A stretch of DNA of 8,528 nt from Phycisphaerales bacterium (GCA_028288875.1 JAQGHK010000588.1:1-8528); one strand, 5' to 3'; counted from the first letter of the stretch, positions 1 through 7,136 are shown. A program made the numbers and translations. The notes: generated from the letters alone by a model not told the origin.

Positions 1-1213
1 GGCTTGATTCCCAGCTCGGCGTGTGAGCCTGCTGTCCGCGGATAAAGGCGGCCCCCATGCCATGACGAGGATCGCACCGGCTGAATTCTCGTAGGAACCA
101 GGTGGCCGACCAGGGAAACAGATCGAACGCGTCGCTGACGCTATCCCAAAACGCGATAACCACACCTGCCGCGTCACCATAGGGGGTGGCTAGACGTTGC
201 ATGATGGCTGTGTCGTCGAGGTCGGGATTCTGCAGGAACAGGCCCGTTAATTCCAGATTCGGATCGTAACGGTCTGGCAGCAGGCCGTAATACTCCTTCA
301 CTCCCGAGATCGGCAAGGCCGAGATGGCACGCAAAGCACGGAGCAACAGTTGTGGGCAGGGAATGTGGAGGTACGCTCCCAATTCCTCGGTCGCGCTACT
401 AAAAACGTGCTCGACGATGAGCGGCAGGCACGCCTTTTGCGCCAGACGGGAAACCACCTTAAGCCAACGGTCGACGGGTTGGGCGGCCATCACCTCGGCA
501 ACGTTCGAGTGCAGCGCAAGTCCCGTGACCTGCGTGTCGAGCAGCGGCACCGCGCGAAAAACCTGGCCGGCGGAAAGTTCCCACGGTTCCCACCAGACGC
601 GGCCGCCGGGTCGAAGCTGATTCCAAGTCTTACCAATCCGATTGACAAAGCCAGTCACTGTTTCGTGCAGCGGAATGCCTGCACACCGCGGGCATAGTCC
701 GAACTCGCTGCACAGCCAAGCGTCTTGATCGTAGGTGTACAGCCATAGATCATCCACGCCGGGAAATTGCTCGGCAAAGAGGTGCAGGAGTTTGATATAT
801 CGCTCCGGCGTGCGGCCGTCGAGGAGGCAGTTAGGCGGATTGTCGCCATAGGCCTGATGCGCGTTGTAAGGCGCGCCGAAATGGAAGATGGAACGCATTC
901 CCGTCGCCTGGCAGAGAGCAATGCGCTGGCGCAACGCCTCACGTCGGGCCGCGAAGCGCTTGGCAGACGGATCGCTTCGCAGTGGTACCGGTTGCTCAAA
1001 TTCGGCGCAATCGCCGGGGGGAATCTCAACCACATCTTCCAGGTTCAACGCCTCGTCCGCCGGACGATAGCCCCAAGCCAGATTGAGTTGAAGCGAGTTG
1101 AAGCCGTGGGCTTGGAGGCGTTCGATGTGTTCGGTGGCCCAAGGAACGTCAGGGCACGAAGGGCACCCCAAGAGAGCGACGCGGTAGGGCGCGGTGGAGG
1201 AAAAAGTGTTCAT
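1..1213 (-). CDS. Putative TIM-barrel glycoside hydrolase-like protein, 3' end outside the window
   Basis: Reading the minus strand from ATG at 1213-1211 gives 404 uninterrupted codons to the window edge, so the C-terminus is missing. There is no signal peptide, so the protein is probably cytoplasmic. The start resembles a first barrel strand and helix: YRVALLGCPSCPDVPWATEHI (residues 10-30), then HGFNSLQLNLAWGYRP (36-51). Further strand-like stretches are GMRSIFHFGAPYN (105-117), DDLWLYTYDQDAWLC (154-168), GRVWWEPWE (204-212) and LPLIVEHVFS (263-272). The acidic residues D162 and D164, E209, E212 and E268 are candidate active-site positions. C168, C174 and C177 form a CSEFGLCPRC cluster that could bind a metal or be structural. 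I recognise the general look of hydrolase-like proteins of PVC bacteria, but cannot name a family or substrate. The gene is divergent from the sugar regulator, which suggests control by it. I see no clear Shine-Dalgarno site before the ATG. The reading frame is solid; the function is inference. Confidence 0.85.
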   Translation of the reverse strand, partial: MNTFSSTAPYRVALLGCPSCPDVPWATEHIERLQAHGFNSLQLNLAWGYRPADEALNLEDVVEIPPGDCAEFEQPVPLRSDPSAKRFAARREALRQRIALCQATGMRSIFHFGAPYNAHQAYGDNPPNCLLDGRTPERYIKLLHLFAEQFPGVDDLWLYTYDQDAWLCSEFGLCPRCAGIPLHETVTGFVNRIGKTWNQLRPGGRVWWEPWELSAGQVFRAVPLLDTQVTGLALHSNVAEVMAAQPVDRWLKVVSRLAQKACLPLIVEHVFSSATEELGAYLHIPCPQLLLRALRAISALPISGVKEYYGLLPDRYDPNLELTGLFLQNPDLDDTAIMQRLATPYGDAAGVVIAFWDSVSDAFDLFPWSATWFLREFSRCDPRHGMGAAFIRGQQAHTPSWESS

Positions 1214-1254
1214 AGCTAAGGAAGTTGAAATCGAGATGAAGACAACAGCTAAAC

Positions 1255-1273
1255 TGGTATAGATTTTAGACCA
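1255..1273. promoter_or_regulatory. Candidate operator, imperfect palindrome between divergent genes
   Basis: The sequence TGGTATAGATTTTAGACCA pairs with its own reverse complement at 7 of 9 positions around a central T. The half-sites are TGGTATA and TGGTCTA, which match the GTnTA/TAnAC pattern of GntR-type operators but with a wider spacer of five bases. It sits in the gap between the minus-strand gene and the GntR/LacI hybrid regulator, where an autoregulator would be expected to bind. Binding is inferred, not shown. Confidence 0.4.
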
Positions 1274-1305
1274 TTTAGAAGTTTTATGTTCACTATCGCA
1301 TCTTA

Positions 1306-1328
1306 GGGCTTGAGTTTTTCCTCAGCCC
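1306..1328 (+). other. Hairpin in the leader of the regulator gene
   Basis: GGGCTTGAG (1306-1314) can pair with CTCAGCCC (1321-1328), with one bulged T and the loop TTTTTC. The structure ends one base before the ATG at 1330 and 22 bases before the alternative ATG at 1351. In the mRNA it could hinder initiation at the first ATG, which favours the second. A chance inverted repeat is possible. Confidence 0.35.
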
Positions 1329-1329
1329 A

Positions 1330-2484
1330 ATGGTACAGTCCACCATACCAATGTCTGTCTCGGTGCGTCAATTCCTTCCTCGACATGCTCAAGTCATCAT
1401 TGACCTTGAAGAGATGATCTCGTGCATGAAGATCGGCGACCGCTTGCTGCCGGAGCGCGATTTGTCGGCTCACTTCAAGGTGAGCCGAGAGACGGTTCGA
1501 AAAGCGGTTACCAGTCTGTGCCGCTTGGGAATTCTGGAGGCCCGGCAAGGCGCCGGCACGTTCATCCTTCGCCCGTTGGACAAGAGGCCCGCCCCGCGCG
1601 TGGCAGCGAAGCTTGTCGGCATTTCAATCCCGTCCGTCATTCGGCCGGAGAGTGCGCAGATGGTGGCAGGCGCGGAGCTGCGGGCGCGAGAAGAGAACTA
1701 TCGCGTCGTGCTCTCGCACGATCATGACGAACCAGATCGCCAAGTCGGTTTGATTCGCGAGATGCTCGATATGGATTTAGACGGGATGCTGATTTATCCC
1801 GATCGCGATAACGTTTTGCGACCGGAATATCTCGCCGTGCTGCAGTCGGCTGTCGATCGCAAAATACCAATGGTGTTGCTCGATCGATACGTGCCAGGCC
1901 TACGTGCACCGGCCGTGCTGACGGACAACGTTCGCGGCATGTATCTAGCTACCGAACACTTGATTTTATCCGGCCGGCGTCGGTTCGCGATGCTTTCCTT
2001 CGGCGACGCCGGCGGCACATCGGAACGGGATCGTGTCGCCGGCTTCCGCAATGCCATGCGCGATTTTGGACTTTCGCCCGAGCCCATCCTGCATGCGGAA
2101 CTGGGTTTCGGCGTGGACAACGAGATTTCGGCACGGGCCGCCCTCAACCAGTGGCTCGCGAACGAAAAAGGTGAATTGCCTTTCGATGCGATCGTCAGCT
2201 TCCACGACAACATGGCCTACGGCGCGTTTCTCGCGCTGAAAGACGCGGGCTTATCCGTGCCAAACGATGTCGCATTAGTCGGTTATGACAATTTCGATCG
2301 CGAAGTGTATCGCGTCCTGGGGCTGAAGCTGACGAGCATTGAGCAGCCGATGAATGAAATTGGACACCGGGCGATGGATGCGTTGCTGGCAGAAATTGCA
2401 AATGGAAATGCGTCCTCCGACCCGAAACACATCCTGCTCTCGCCGAAATTAATTGTGCGATCGAGTTGCGGCGCGAACTATTGA
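1330..2484 (+). CDS. AraR-like transcriptional regulator, GntR winged helix fused to LacI-type sugar-binding domain
   Basis: This is a sugar-responsive DNA-binding regulator, probably a repressor. Residues about 18-80 form a GntR-type winged helix-turn-helix, with the core PERDLSAHFKVSRETVRKAV (41-60) followed by LGILEARQGAGTFI (66-79). Residues from about 95 to the end match the periplasmic-binding-protein-like domain of LacI/GalR regulators: DGMLIYP (141-147), VLLDRYVPG (182-190), TDNVRGMYLATEHLI (198-212), AIVSFHDNMAYG (287-298), VALVGYDNF (314-322) and LTSIEQPMNEIG (334-345). This architecture is that of Bacillus AraR, and 384 residues is close to its usual length. The effector is likely a mono- or oligosaccharide but cannot be named. 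It is divergent from the minus-strand gene and lies 212 bases upstream of the exported enzymes. The start could instead be ATG 1351 (377 residues), which still includes the whole helix-turn-helix; neither ATG has a clear ribosome binding site. Confidence 0.93.
   Translation: MVQSTIPMSVSVRQFLPRHAQVIIDLEEMISCMKIGDRLLPERDLSAHFKVSRETVRKAVTSLCRLGILEARQGAGTFILRPLDKRPAPRVAAKLVGISIPSVIRPESAQMVAGAELRAREENYRVVLSHDHDEPDRQVGLIREMLDMDLDGMLIYPDRDNVLRPEYLAVLQSAVDRKIPMVLLDRYVPGLRAPAVLTDNVRGMYLATEHLILSGRRRFAMLSFGDAGGTSERDRVAGFRNAMRDFGLSPEPILHAELGFGVDNEISARAALNQWLANEKGELPFDAIVSFHDNMAYGAFLALKDAGLSVPNDVALVGYDNFDREVYRVLGLKLTSIEQPMNEIGHRAMDALLAEIANGNASSDPKHILLSPKLIVRSSCGANY
1331..1350. promoter_or_regulatory. Second TGGTA/TACCA inverted repeat at the regulator start
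   Basis: TGGTACAGTCCACCATACCA has TGGTA and TACCA ends ten bases apart, echoing the TGGT/ACCA ends of the palindrome at 1255-1273. It lies between the two possible start codons, touching ATG 1351. A second, weaker operator for autoregulation is possible, but the interior is not symmetric and the match may be chance. Confidence 0.2.
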
Positions 2485-2588
2485 TAAGGCGAACAGCGTA
2501 ACCAACGGGGGCAGCGGAGTAAGGCATAGTAGAACGTTTGTAAAGATAGCAGTCATTTCGTGAATCGGCGGTAGTGAACGAAAACGAT

Positions 2589-2647
2589 AGGCCATGTCGG
2601 CCTGTCTTCAGGACACTCGTTCCTGCAAATAATCCGGCAGGACAGGC
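2589..2647. repeat. Nested inverted repeats upstream of the first exported enzyme gene
   Basis: Several short arms can pair in this part of the 212-base gap: AGGCC (2589-2593) with GGCCT (2599-2603), TCCTGC (2621-2626) with GCAGGA (2637-2642), and GCCTG (2600-2604) with CAGGC (2643-2647). The last two stack on one 3' strand, GCAGGACAGGC, so one branched or bulged hairpin could form. There is no following T-run, so it is not a standard intrinsic terminator. It may be a leader structure of the downstream mRNA, a remnant of a dispersed intergenic repeat, or a weak terminator of the regulator gene. I see nothing else definite between 2485 and 2696 apart from the ribosome binding site. Confidence 0.35.
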
Positions 2648-2685
2648 GAAATCCTGGCCTAACGTCTAGAGCGAACGCACATTTC

Positions 2686-2689
2686 GAGG
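2686..2689 (+). promoter_or_regulatory. Ribosome binding site of the 834-residue exported enzyme
   Basis: GAGG lies seven bases before ATG 2697. It supports that start, which also gives a complete signal peptide. Confidence 0.55.
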
Positions 2690-2696
2690 CGATACA

Positions 2697-5201
2697 ATGC
2701 GTTACCAGCGGCTATCCATCATTTTGCTTTGTTGTATTAGCTCGAGCCTGCTGCATGGAGCAGCACCCGACCACAGCGCGTCGGATACATTCCGCGTGCG
2801 ATGGCAGGAGCAAAACAAAGCGATCGCTGTCGACGGTTTGTCAACGACCAGCCAGGACACGCGACTGGGCATGTGGTGGATCGATGACAAAGGCCTTGTC
2901 CGCGCAGCACTTGATTATGAGGCACCGTCAGGAAAGCCCACAGCGGTCATACGGCTGCCGACGACCGGGCGATGGGCGGCGTTTGCGGGCGGCAAGTTGC
3001 AGGTCTTTGAGTACAGTTCAACATCCGCGGCCGTCGAACTAAACGTTAATGGCCCGAGGCTGGCTTTCAATGGGGCTAAGCCGATGAGCCATGGCGTGGT
3101 TCGGCAAGCCGGGCTGCCCGACAGCCGCTGGTATGTCACTGACAACCACACGCTTGTCTGGAACGGCAAGCCGTGGATTCCGTACGGCGGCATGTTCGTC
3201 AGCCCCGTTCTGTTTTCTTACGACACGAATCAAACGCCGATCGCTGAGCGATGGAAGAAACACGCCGAGGCGCTCGACCAAATTCAGGCCGCAGGATTCG
3301 ACGAGCTTTATCTCAATCTCACACATGGCCCGGTCGAAGTCCGCCAGCAGGTCGTTGACGACCTCAATCGCCGAGGTATTCGGTTTGGCTGGCAACTGCC
3401 GACCGCGTCAGCCAGCCCCTTGCAAGGCTTTTTGCTACGACGGCGCGTCAGCCAAGGACTGATCATTGGGACTTGCGACAAGGTCGGTGAGCTAAAAATG
3501 CGGCTGCCCCGCGAGCATCTGCTCAGCATGGTCTTGGTCTCGGTCGAAGGTACTTCCGTACGTCGACTTAATGACGCGATTAACCTAGCCGACCCGAACA
3601 AGCAGCCGGGGTTCATTCAGATCGACGAAGTCACAAAAGCCTCCGATAAGACGGTTGCGACTACGCTCACCGTCGATGGCCTGCCGACAGGGAACTACTA
3701 CGTCATCCCGCAGGCCGAGATTAAATCGCATGCGTCCAATCTTTGGGGTCACGAAGCTGAAATCGTTCAGCGGCACGGCTGGATAAAATCAATCAAATGG
3801 GGCAAAGGCCTGCGATTTTTTATAGATCCGGTGATGAACGAGGAAGGCCTCTATAACGAGGCCGAGCCGGTTCGCGTATGGACGGACGCGTTCAACAACG
3901 CGTACGCGAAGTGGCTCGAACGGCGTTACACGTCGATCGCCGCGTTGAAAACCGCGTGGCGGTTGCCTGATGATTCGGTCGAATCCTTTGCCGACGCATC
4001 GCGGCTGATTCCGCTGCGTGATTCCGAAGCGCCTTGGGCCGCGCAGGCCATGCGATGGATCGATCCGGTATCCCTCCGGCAAACCACGACACTGCCCGGT
4101 GGCGTCGGCCAGGGTTGGTTCGATTACCTCGACGGCGTTCGTGACACTTACGCCGACAGCCGCGATATGGTCACGCGCGGCGTAAAGCAAATCGTTGAAG
4201 TGCCAGTCGTCTTCAAACGGGTGACGCCGTGGGTTACCCGTGAGGTCATCAATCAGACGCCTGGCGGGTTTGATGGCGTCGGCCTGGAACTGTATCCAAT
4301 CAATGGCAGTCCGGCCGGGCAAGGCCTTGGTTCAGGACTTGCCGAAGCGGCACTTGCATCACAAACGACTTGGCTGATCGCAACCGAAATTGGCTATAGC
4401 CCCGCCACCAACAACAGAGGCGTCCGCGGTTTCCCCGACGAAAAGTACGTCTACAATCTCGTGAGCACGCTTTCCCAGTTTGGTGTCAAAGGCTTCATGT
4501 TCTTCGGGTGGCGGCTTGAACCCTACGACATCTGGAAGCCTATGCAGTTTCACGCGATGCCGGACCAGTTGAAGTGGCTGCGTAAAGCACGTGACTTGGT
4601 GGGCACGTCGGCCGTTGACGATGTGCCTGTTGCCCAGGTATTCCCCGAAGGCCAGTGCTGGTGGTTTAAATCCGGCGGCGAGTCGTTGAATCGATACAAC
4701 GCCGTTTTGGACGACGGGCCTTCCGCGATCCGCCAGTCGATCGAGCTCTGCCCGGCCACGGCCGACGGATCCGCCCCCCCACTGTGGGCGATTAGCTCCA
4801 CGCCGGTCATTCCGAACGCGGCCGTCCGCGTCGTCAATCTCGCCAACGCCGACTCGGCCGGCCGCTATGGCCCACAAGTGACGGCCTGGATTCGTCACGG
4901 CGAGAAGGTGATCTATCTCGGCACATTGCCGGCCGGTGCAAAAGTGGATGGCCTTGATCAACACTTCACGGCCGAGCACGTCAAGATTGGCAATGACGAT
5001 GCGCAAGTGCTTCACATCGATGCAGGCGACCAGATGCTGGCGGAACAAAACGGGAAAGCTTGGGCAAAACGGACTGAAAATCTGATAATCGTCGCCCGCG
5101 TGACGGCAACAATTCCGGCCAAGGCGGACGGGGCACCGGCATTGCCGGAACCGCAATGGGTTCGTGATCTGTTGAACAGCAGCCTTAGCGAAAAGAAATA
5201 A
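2697..5201 (+). CDS. Exported putative glycoside hydrolase, clan GH-A/GH42-like barrel with a large insertion
   Basis: The 834-residue product is probably a polysaccharide- or oligosaccharide-cleaving enzyme acting outside the cytoplasm. Residues 1-22 form a signal peptide (basic start, hydrophobic SIILLCCISSSLLHGA). Residues about 25-145 look like an N-terminal beta domain. The barrel begins near HTLVWNGKPWIPYGGMF (151-167); GFDELYLNL (200-208) and RRGIRFGWQLP (225-235) look like its second and third strands. Residues about 240-350 look like an inserted beta-rich domain. FFIDPVMNEEGLYNE (374-388) then fits the strand-4 acid/base motif, with E382 after N381. YAKWLERRYTSIAALKTAW (403-421) resembles the GH42-type helix. 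The likely nucleophile is E564 in TTWLIATEIGY, and VKGFMFFGWRLEPYD (597-611) would be the last barrel strand. Residues about 640-834 form a C-terminal domain without a recognised name. The next enzyme starts 111 bases downstream, so the two are probably co-transcribed. The exact family and substrate are unknown. Confidence 0.85.
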   Translation: MRYQRLSIILLCCISSSLLHGAAPDHSASDTFRVRWQEQNKAIAVDGLSTTSQDTRLGMWWIDDKGLVRAALDYEAPSGKPTAVIRLPTTGRWAAFAGGKLQVFEYSSTSAAVELNVNGPRLAFNGAKPMSHGVVRQAGLPDSRWYVTDNHTLVWNGKPWIPYGGMFVSPVLFSYDTNQTPIAERWKKHAEALDQIQAAGFDELYLNLTHGPVEVRQQVVDDLNRRGIRFGWQLPTASASPLQGFLLRRRVSQGLIIGTCDKVGELKMRLPREHLLSMVLVSVEGTSVRRLNDAINLADPNKQPGFIQIDEVTKASDKTVATTLTVDGLPTGNYYVIPQAEIKSHASNLWGHEAEIVQRHGWIKSIKWGKGLRFFIDPVMNEEGLYNEAEPVRVWTDAFNNAYAKWLERRYTSIAALKTAWRLPDDSVESFADASRLIPLRDSEAPWAAQAMRWIDPVSLRQTTTLPGGVGQGWFDYLDGVRDTYADSRDMVTRGVKQIVEVPVVFKRVTPWVTREVINQTPGGFDGVGLELYPINGSPAGQGLGSGLAEAALASQTTWLIATEIGYSPATNNRGVRGFPDEKYVYNLVSTLSQFGVKGFMFFGWRLEPYDIWKPMQFHAMPDQLKWLRKARDLVGTSAVDDVPVAQVFPEGQCWWFKSGGESLNRYNAVLDDGPSAIRQSIELCPATADGSAPPLWAISSTPVIPNAAVRVVNLANADSAGRYGPQVTAWIRHGEKVIYLGTLPAGAKVDGLDQHFTAEHVKIGNDDAQVLHIDAGDQMLAEQNGKAWAKRTENLIIVARVTATIPAKADGAPALPEPQWVRDLLNSSLSEKK

Positions 5202-5235
5202 CGGAGCGTTCAGTTTCGGTAGACAACGGTGTCGG

Positions 5236-5269
5236 GCCAGCGTCTGGCTCATCGCGGAGGAGGTCCGCG
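5236..5269 (+). other. Two tandem hairpins between the exported enzyme genes
   Basis: GCCAG-CGT-CTGGC (5236-5248) is followed four bases later by CGCGGA-GGAGG-TCCGCG (5253-5269). The second displays a GGAGG sequence in its loop, but no start codon is suitably placed after it. No T-run follows, so termination is doubtful. The structures could affect mRNA processing or set relative expression of the two enzymes. Confidence 0.35.
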
Positions 5270-5301
5270 CTCGCACCGCATTTCATTTCTCGTTTCAAGT
5301 C

Positions 5302-5306
5302 GGAGG
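5302..5306 (+). promoter_or_regulatory. Strong ribosome binding site of the modular glycosidase
   Basis: GGAGG stands six bases before ATG 5313. It decides the start of this gene against an in-frame GTG at 5229, which would put 28 residues ahead of the signal peptide. Confidence 0.8.
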
Positions 5307-5312
5307 ATCGCT

Positions 5313-7073
5313 ATGAAGAGAGTCTTCGGTGTCGCCTTACTTCTGCTCGGGCTCGCCACGCAAACGGCATCGGCCCAGGCCAAACGGATAGACAAGAATC
5401 TGTATGGCATGAATATCGAGCGCGACCAATTTTTCAGTACGCTGTTTAACGCGACTGCAGCAGCCAACATGAAAGCCTGGCTCGCCGATCTAAATGTCGG
5501 CAACGTTCGAGTCGGAATTCCCTTCGATGGGACGACCAATTCCTGGTGGCCTGTCTGCTGGCAGGAAGCAGCGGATTTTCATACCACAACTGGTATCAAC
5601 GTGACCTTCTTCTTCGGTAGCGCCTGGTGGCCGACCGGCCAGACGCAAAGCGCACACGACCAGTGGCTTCTCGACTTCGGCGCCAAGGTCCAGCAGTTCG
5701 CTGGGAAAATTGCTTACTACGAACTCGGCAATGAAATCGACACATTAAAAGCGGGTGATCCGACGGTTAGTGTTGACCGTTACAAAGTCTGGCTGAGCGA
5801 GGTGTCTGCCGTCATTCGCGCTAAGGACCCGGCTGCGAAAATCATCATGATCTCGTGCAACATCGACAGCGCTTCCAAGCCGCTTTACCAGGAAATGCTG
5901 ACCAAACAGTGCTGGCAGTACGTGGACTATTACTCCCTTCATTGCTATCCGCAAAACAATGCTGGTCAATGGAATCCCCAGTCCGCCACTTGGCCGCTAC
6001 AGGATTTCCTGCTGACCCAAGCACAGACTTTCAACACAATGGTCGCGGCCATCCCTGGCACGCCGAAAAAATCGCTGCTCATCACCGAGGCGGGGTATCC
6101 CCTCCTTGGCCCGACGCGGCAGCCATTCGCCGATACGACGTACCAGAACCGGTGGAACACTACGCGGACCGCTCGCTTCTGGGCAAAAGATGTTGTCGAC
6201 ACCTACCCGATTGAGCGCGTTGATGTTTTCTGCGGGAAGGACTTCACCGTAGGCGTCGGTCCGCAGCAGTTCGGCCTGCTCCAAACCGACGACACCAAGC
6301 GGCCACAATACTTTGGGATGAAAAATACGTATTCGTTGCTGAACGGCACGATCTTTCTGAAGGAACGTCCCGTCAACAGCTTGGTCAAGTGCTACGAGTA
6401 CCTGAAAGAAAACGGCCAGAAGGTAACGATGATCTGGAGCGGCCGAGTCACTGACGCCGGCGGTAACCTGATCAACTCGACCACGAGCGTGCCCCTCGGC
6501 AGCACAACGGGAAGCGTTTACGGCTCTACCGGAAGTCTGGTGTCATCGCCCTCAAACGTTGCATCCGTGGCGTTGACCTATTCTCAGGATCCGGCGTACC
6601 TGCTGTCGGGCAACGCCCAAGCATGGAAGGAAGGCGAATCACCTTCATCCGCGAATTTCACCGCCACGTCGACGACGAATGCCCAATGCTACAACGGCCG
6701 CCACCTGAGCATCTTCACGACGACGGCCGCCGATCGTCAGGCGTCGTACACCATCACCGTGCCGCGGCCGGGTACTTACACGGTGTTCGCCTCGAGCACG
6801 CCGGGCAATGTCAGCTGGGCGTCACCGTTCCAGTATTGCTTCAACAGCGGCACGGCCTACAGCCCGGCCACGCCGTGGACCAATGCCTCAGCCGGGGCCA
6901 CGCAAACGGGCGTCGCCTACGGCACGTCCAACGCGATGGCCTGGCGGTCGCTCGGCGAATTCACGGCCACCGCCGCCGGCTCGTGGACGATCACGTTCCG
7001 TGTGAACACGCCGATCAGCACCGGCCAATACGTGTTCTACCTTGATTCGGTTTACGTCGAGCCGAAAGTGTGA
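5313..7073 (+). CDS. Exported modular glycoside hydrolase, clan GH-A catalytic domain plus CBM-like C-terminal domain
   Basis: From ATG 5313 the product has 586 residues. Residues 1-21 are a signal peptide (MKRVFGVALLLLGLATQTASA), probably cut after ASA. Residues about 28-350 form a TIM barrel with both clan GH-A motifs: AYYELGNEID (134-143), with acid/base E141 after N140, and SLLITEAGYP (254-263), with nucleophile E259. YSLHCYP (207-213) fits the conserved strand-6 region. The barrel is followed by a small beta-sandwich (about 350-430, ending ASVALTYSQDPAYLL) with a Gly/Ser-rich loop at 396-413, as in GH39- and GH30-type enzymes. Residues about 435-586 look like a CBM6/35-like beta-sandwich: AWKEGESPSSANF (437-449), YTITVPRPGTYTVFASS (479-495) and FYLDSVYVEPKV (575-586). 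It probably binds and cleaves a polysaccharide outside the cytoplasm, in concert with the preceding enzyme. Family (GH5, GH39 or a diverged relative) and substrate remain open. Confidence 0.88.
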   Translation: MKRVFGVALLLLGLATQTASAQAKRIDKNLYGMNIERDQFFSTLFNATAAANMKAWLADLNVGNVRVGIPFDGTTNSWWPVCWQEAADFHTTTGINVTFFFGSAWWPTGQTQSAHDQWLLDFGAKVQQFAGKIAYYELGNEIDTLKAGDPTVSVDRYKVWLSEVSAVIRAKDPAAKIIMISCNIDSASKPLYQEMLTKQCWQYVDYYSLHCYPQNNAGQWNPQSATWPLQDFLLTQAQTFNTMVAAIPGTPKKSLLITEAGYPLLGPTRQPFADTTYQNRWNTTRTARFWAKDVVDTYPIERVDVFCGKDFTVGVGPQQFGLLQTDDTKRPQYFGMKNTYSLLNGTIFLKERPVNSLVKCYEYLKENGQKVTMIWSGRVTDAGGNLINSTTSVPLGSTTGSVYGSTGSLVSSPSNVASVALTYSQDPAYLLSGNAQAWKEGESPSSANFTATSTTNAQCYNGRHLSIFTTTAADRQASYTITVPRPGTYTVFASSTPGNVSWASPFQYCFNSGTAYSPATPWTNASAGATQTGVAYGTSNAMAWRSLGEFTATAAGSWTITFRVNTPISTGQYVFYLDSVYVEPKV

Positions 7074-7096
7074 TTTGCCAATCGGCGGTTTGAAAT

Positions 7097-7136
7097 GGCG
7101 GCGTCTTTTTCCACCTCCAAGGAAGAAGGCGCCGCC
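7097..7136 (+). terminator. Long stable hairpin after the glycosidase gene, probable terminator or mRNA end
   Basis: The arm at 7097-7112 pairs with 7121-7136 over 16 consecutive positions, two of them G-U, around the loop ACCTCCAA. The outer seven pairs are GGCGGCG with CGCCGCC. It starts 23 bases after the stop codon. The missing T-run means it is not a textbook intrinsic terminator for the plus strand. It could still mark the 3' end of the enzyme mRNA or protect it from exonucleases. It lies 60 bases before the next gene. Confidence 0.55.

Noticed and set aside
655..1035. Minus-strand open frame of 126 codons
   Set aside because: It overlaps the 404-codon minus-strand frame in another phase and has low-quality Arg/Ser-rich sequence.
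324..1219. Plus-strand open frames at 324-620, 350-697 and 767-1219
   Set aside because: They lie opposite the long minus-strand frame 1-1213, have Arg/Ala/Gly-rich composition with no recognisable motif, and look like shadows of that gene.
1214..1329. Sigma-70 promoters for the divergent genes
   Set aside because: TTGAAA (1225), TATAGA (1258) and TATGTT (1285) resemble boxes, but none pair at 16-18 bases with a convincing partner.
3789..4322. Minus-strand open frame of 177 codons
   Set aside because: Antisense to the catalytic barrel of the exported enzyme, Arg-rich and without motifs.
4359..5276. Minus-strand open frame of 305 codons, antisense to the 834-residue enzyme
   Set aside because: No recognisable domain, and a full-length exported enzyme with signal peptide and motifs occupies the plus strand. 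Long antisense frames are common in GC-rich coding DNA.
5229..5312. In-frame GTG at 5229 as the start of the modular glycosidase
   Set aside because: It would place 28 polar residues ahead of a signal peptide. ATG 5313 has GGAGG at the right distance.
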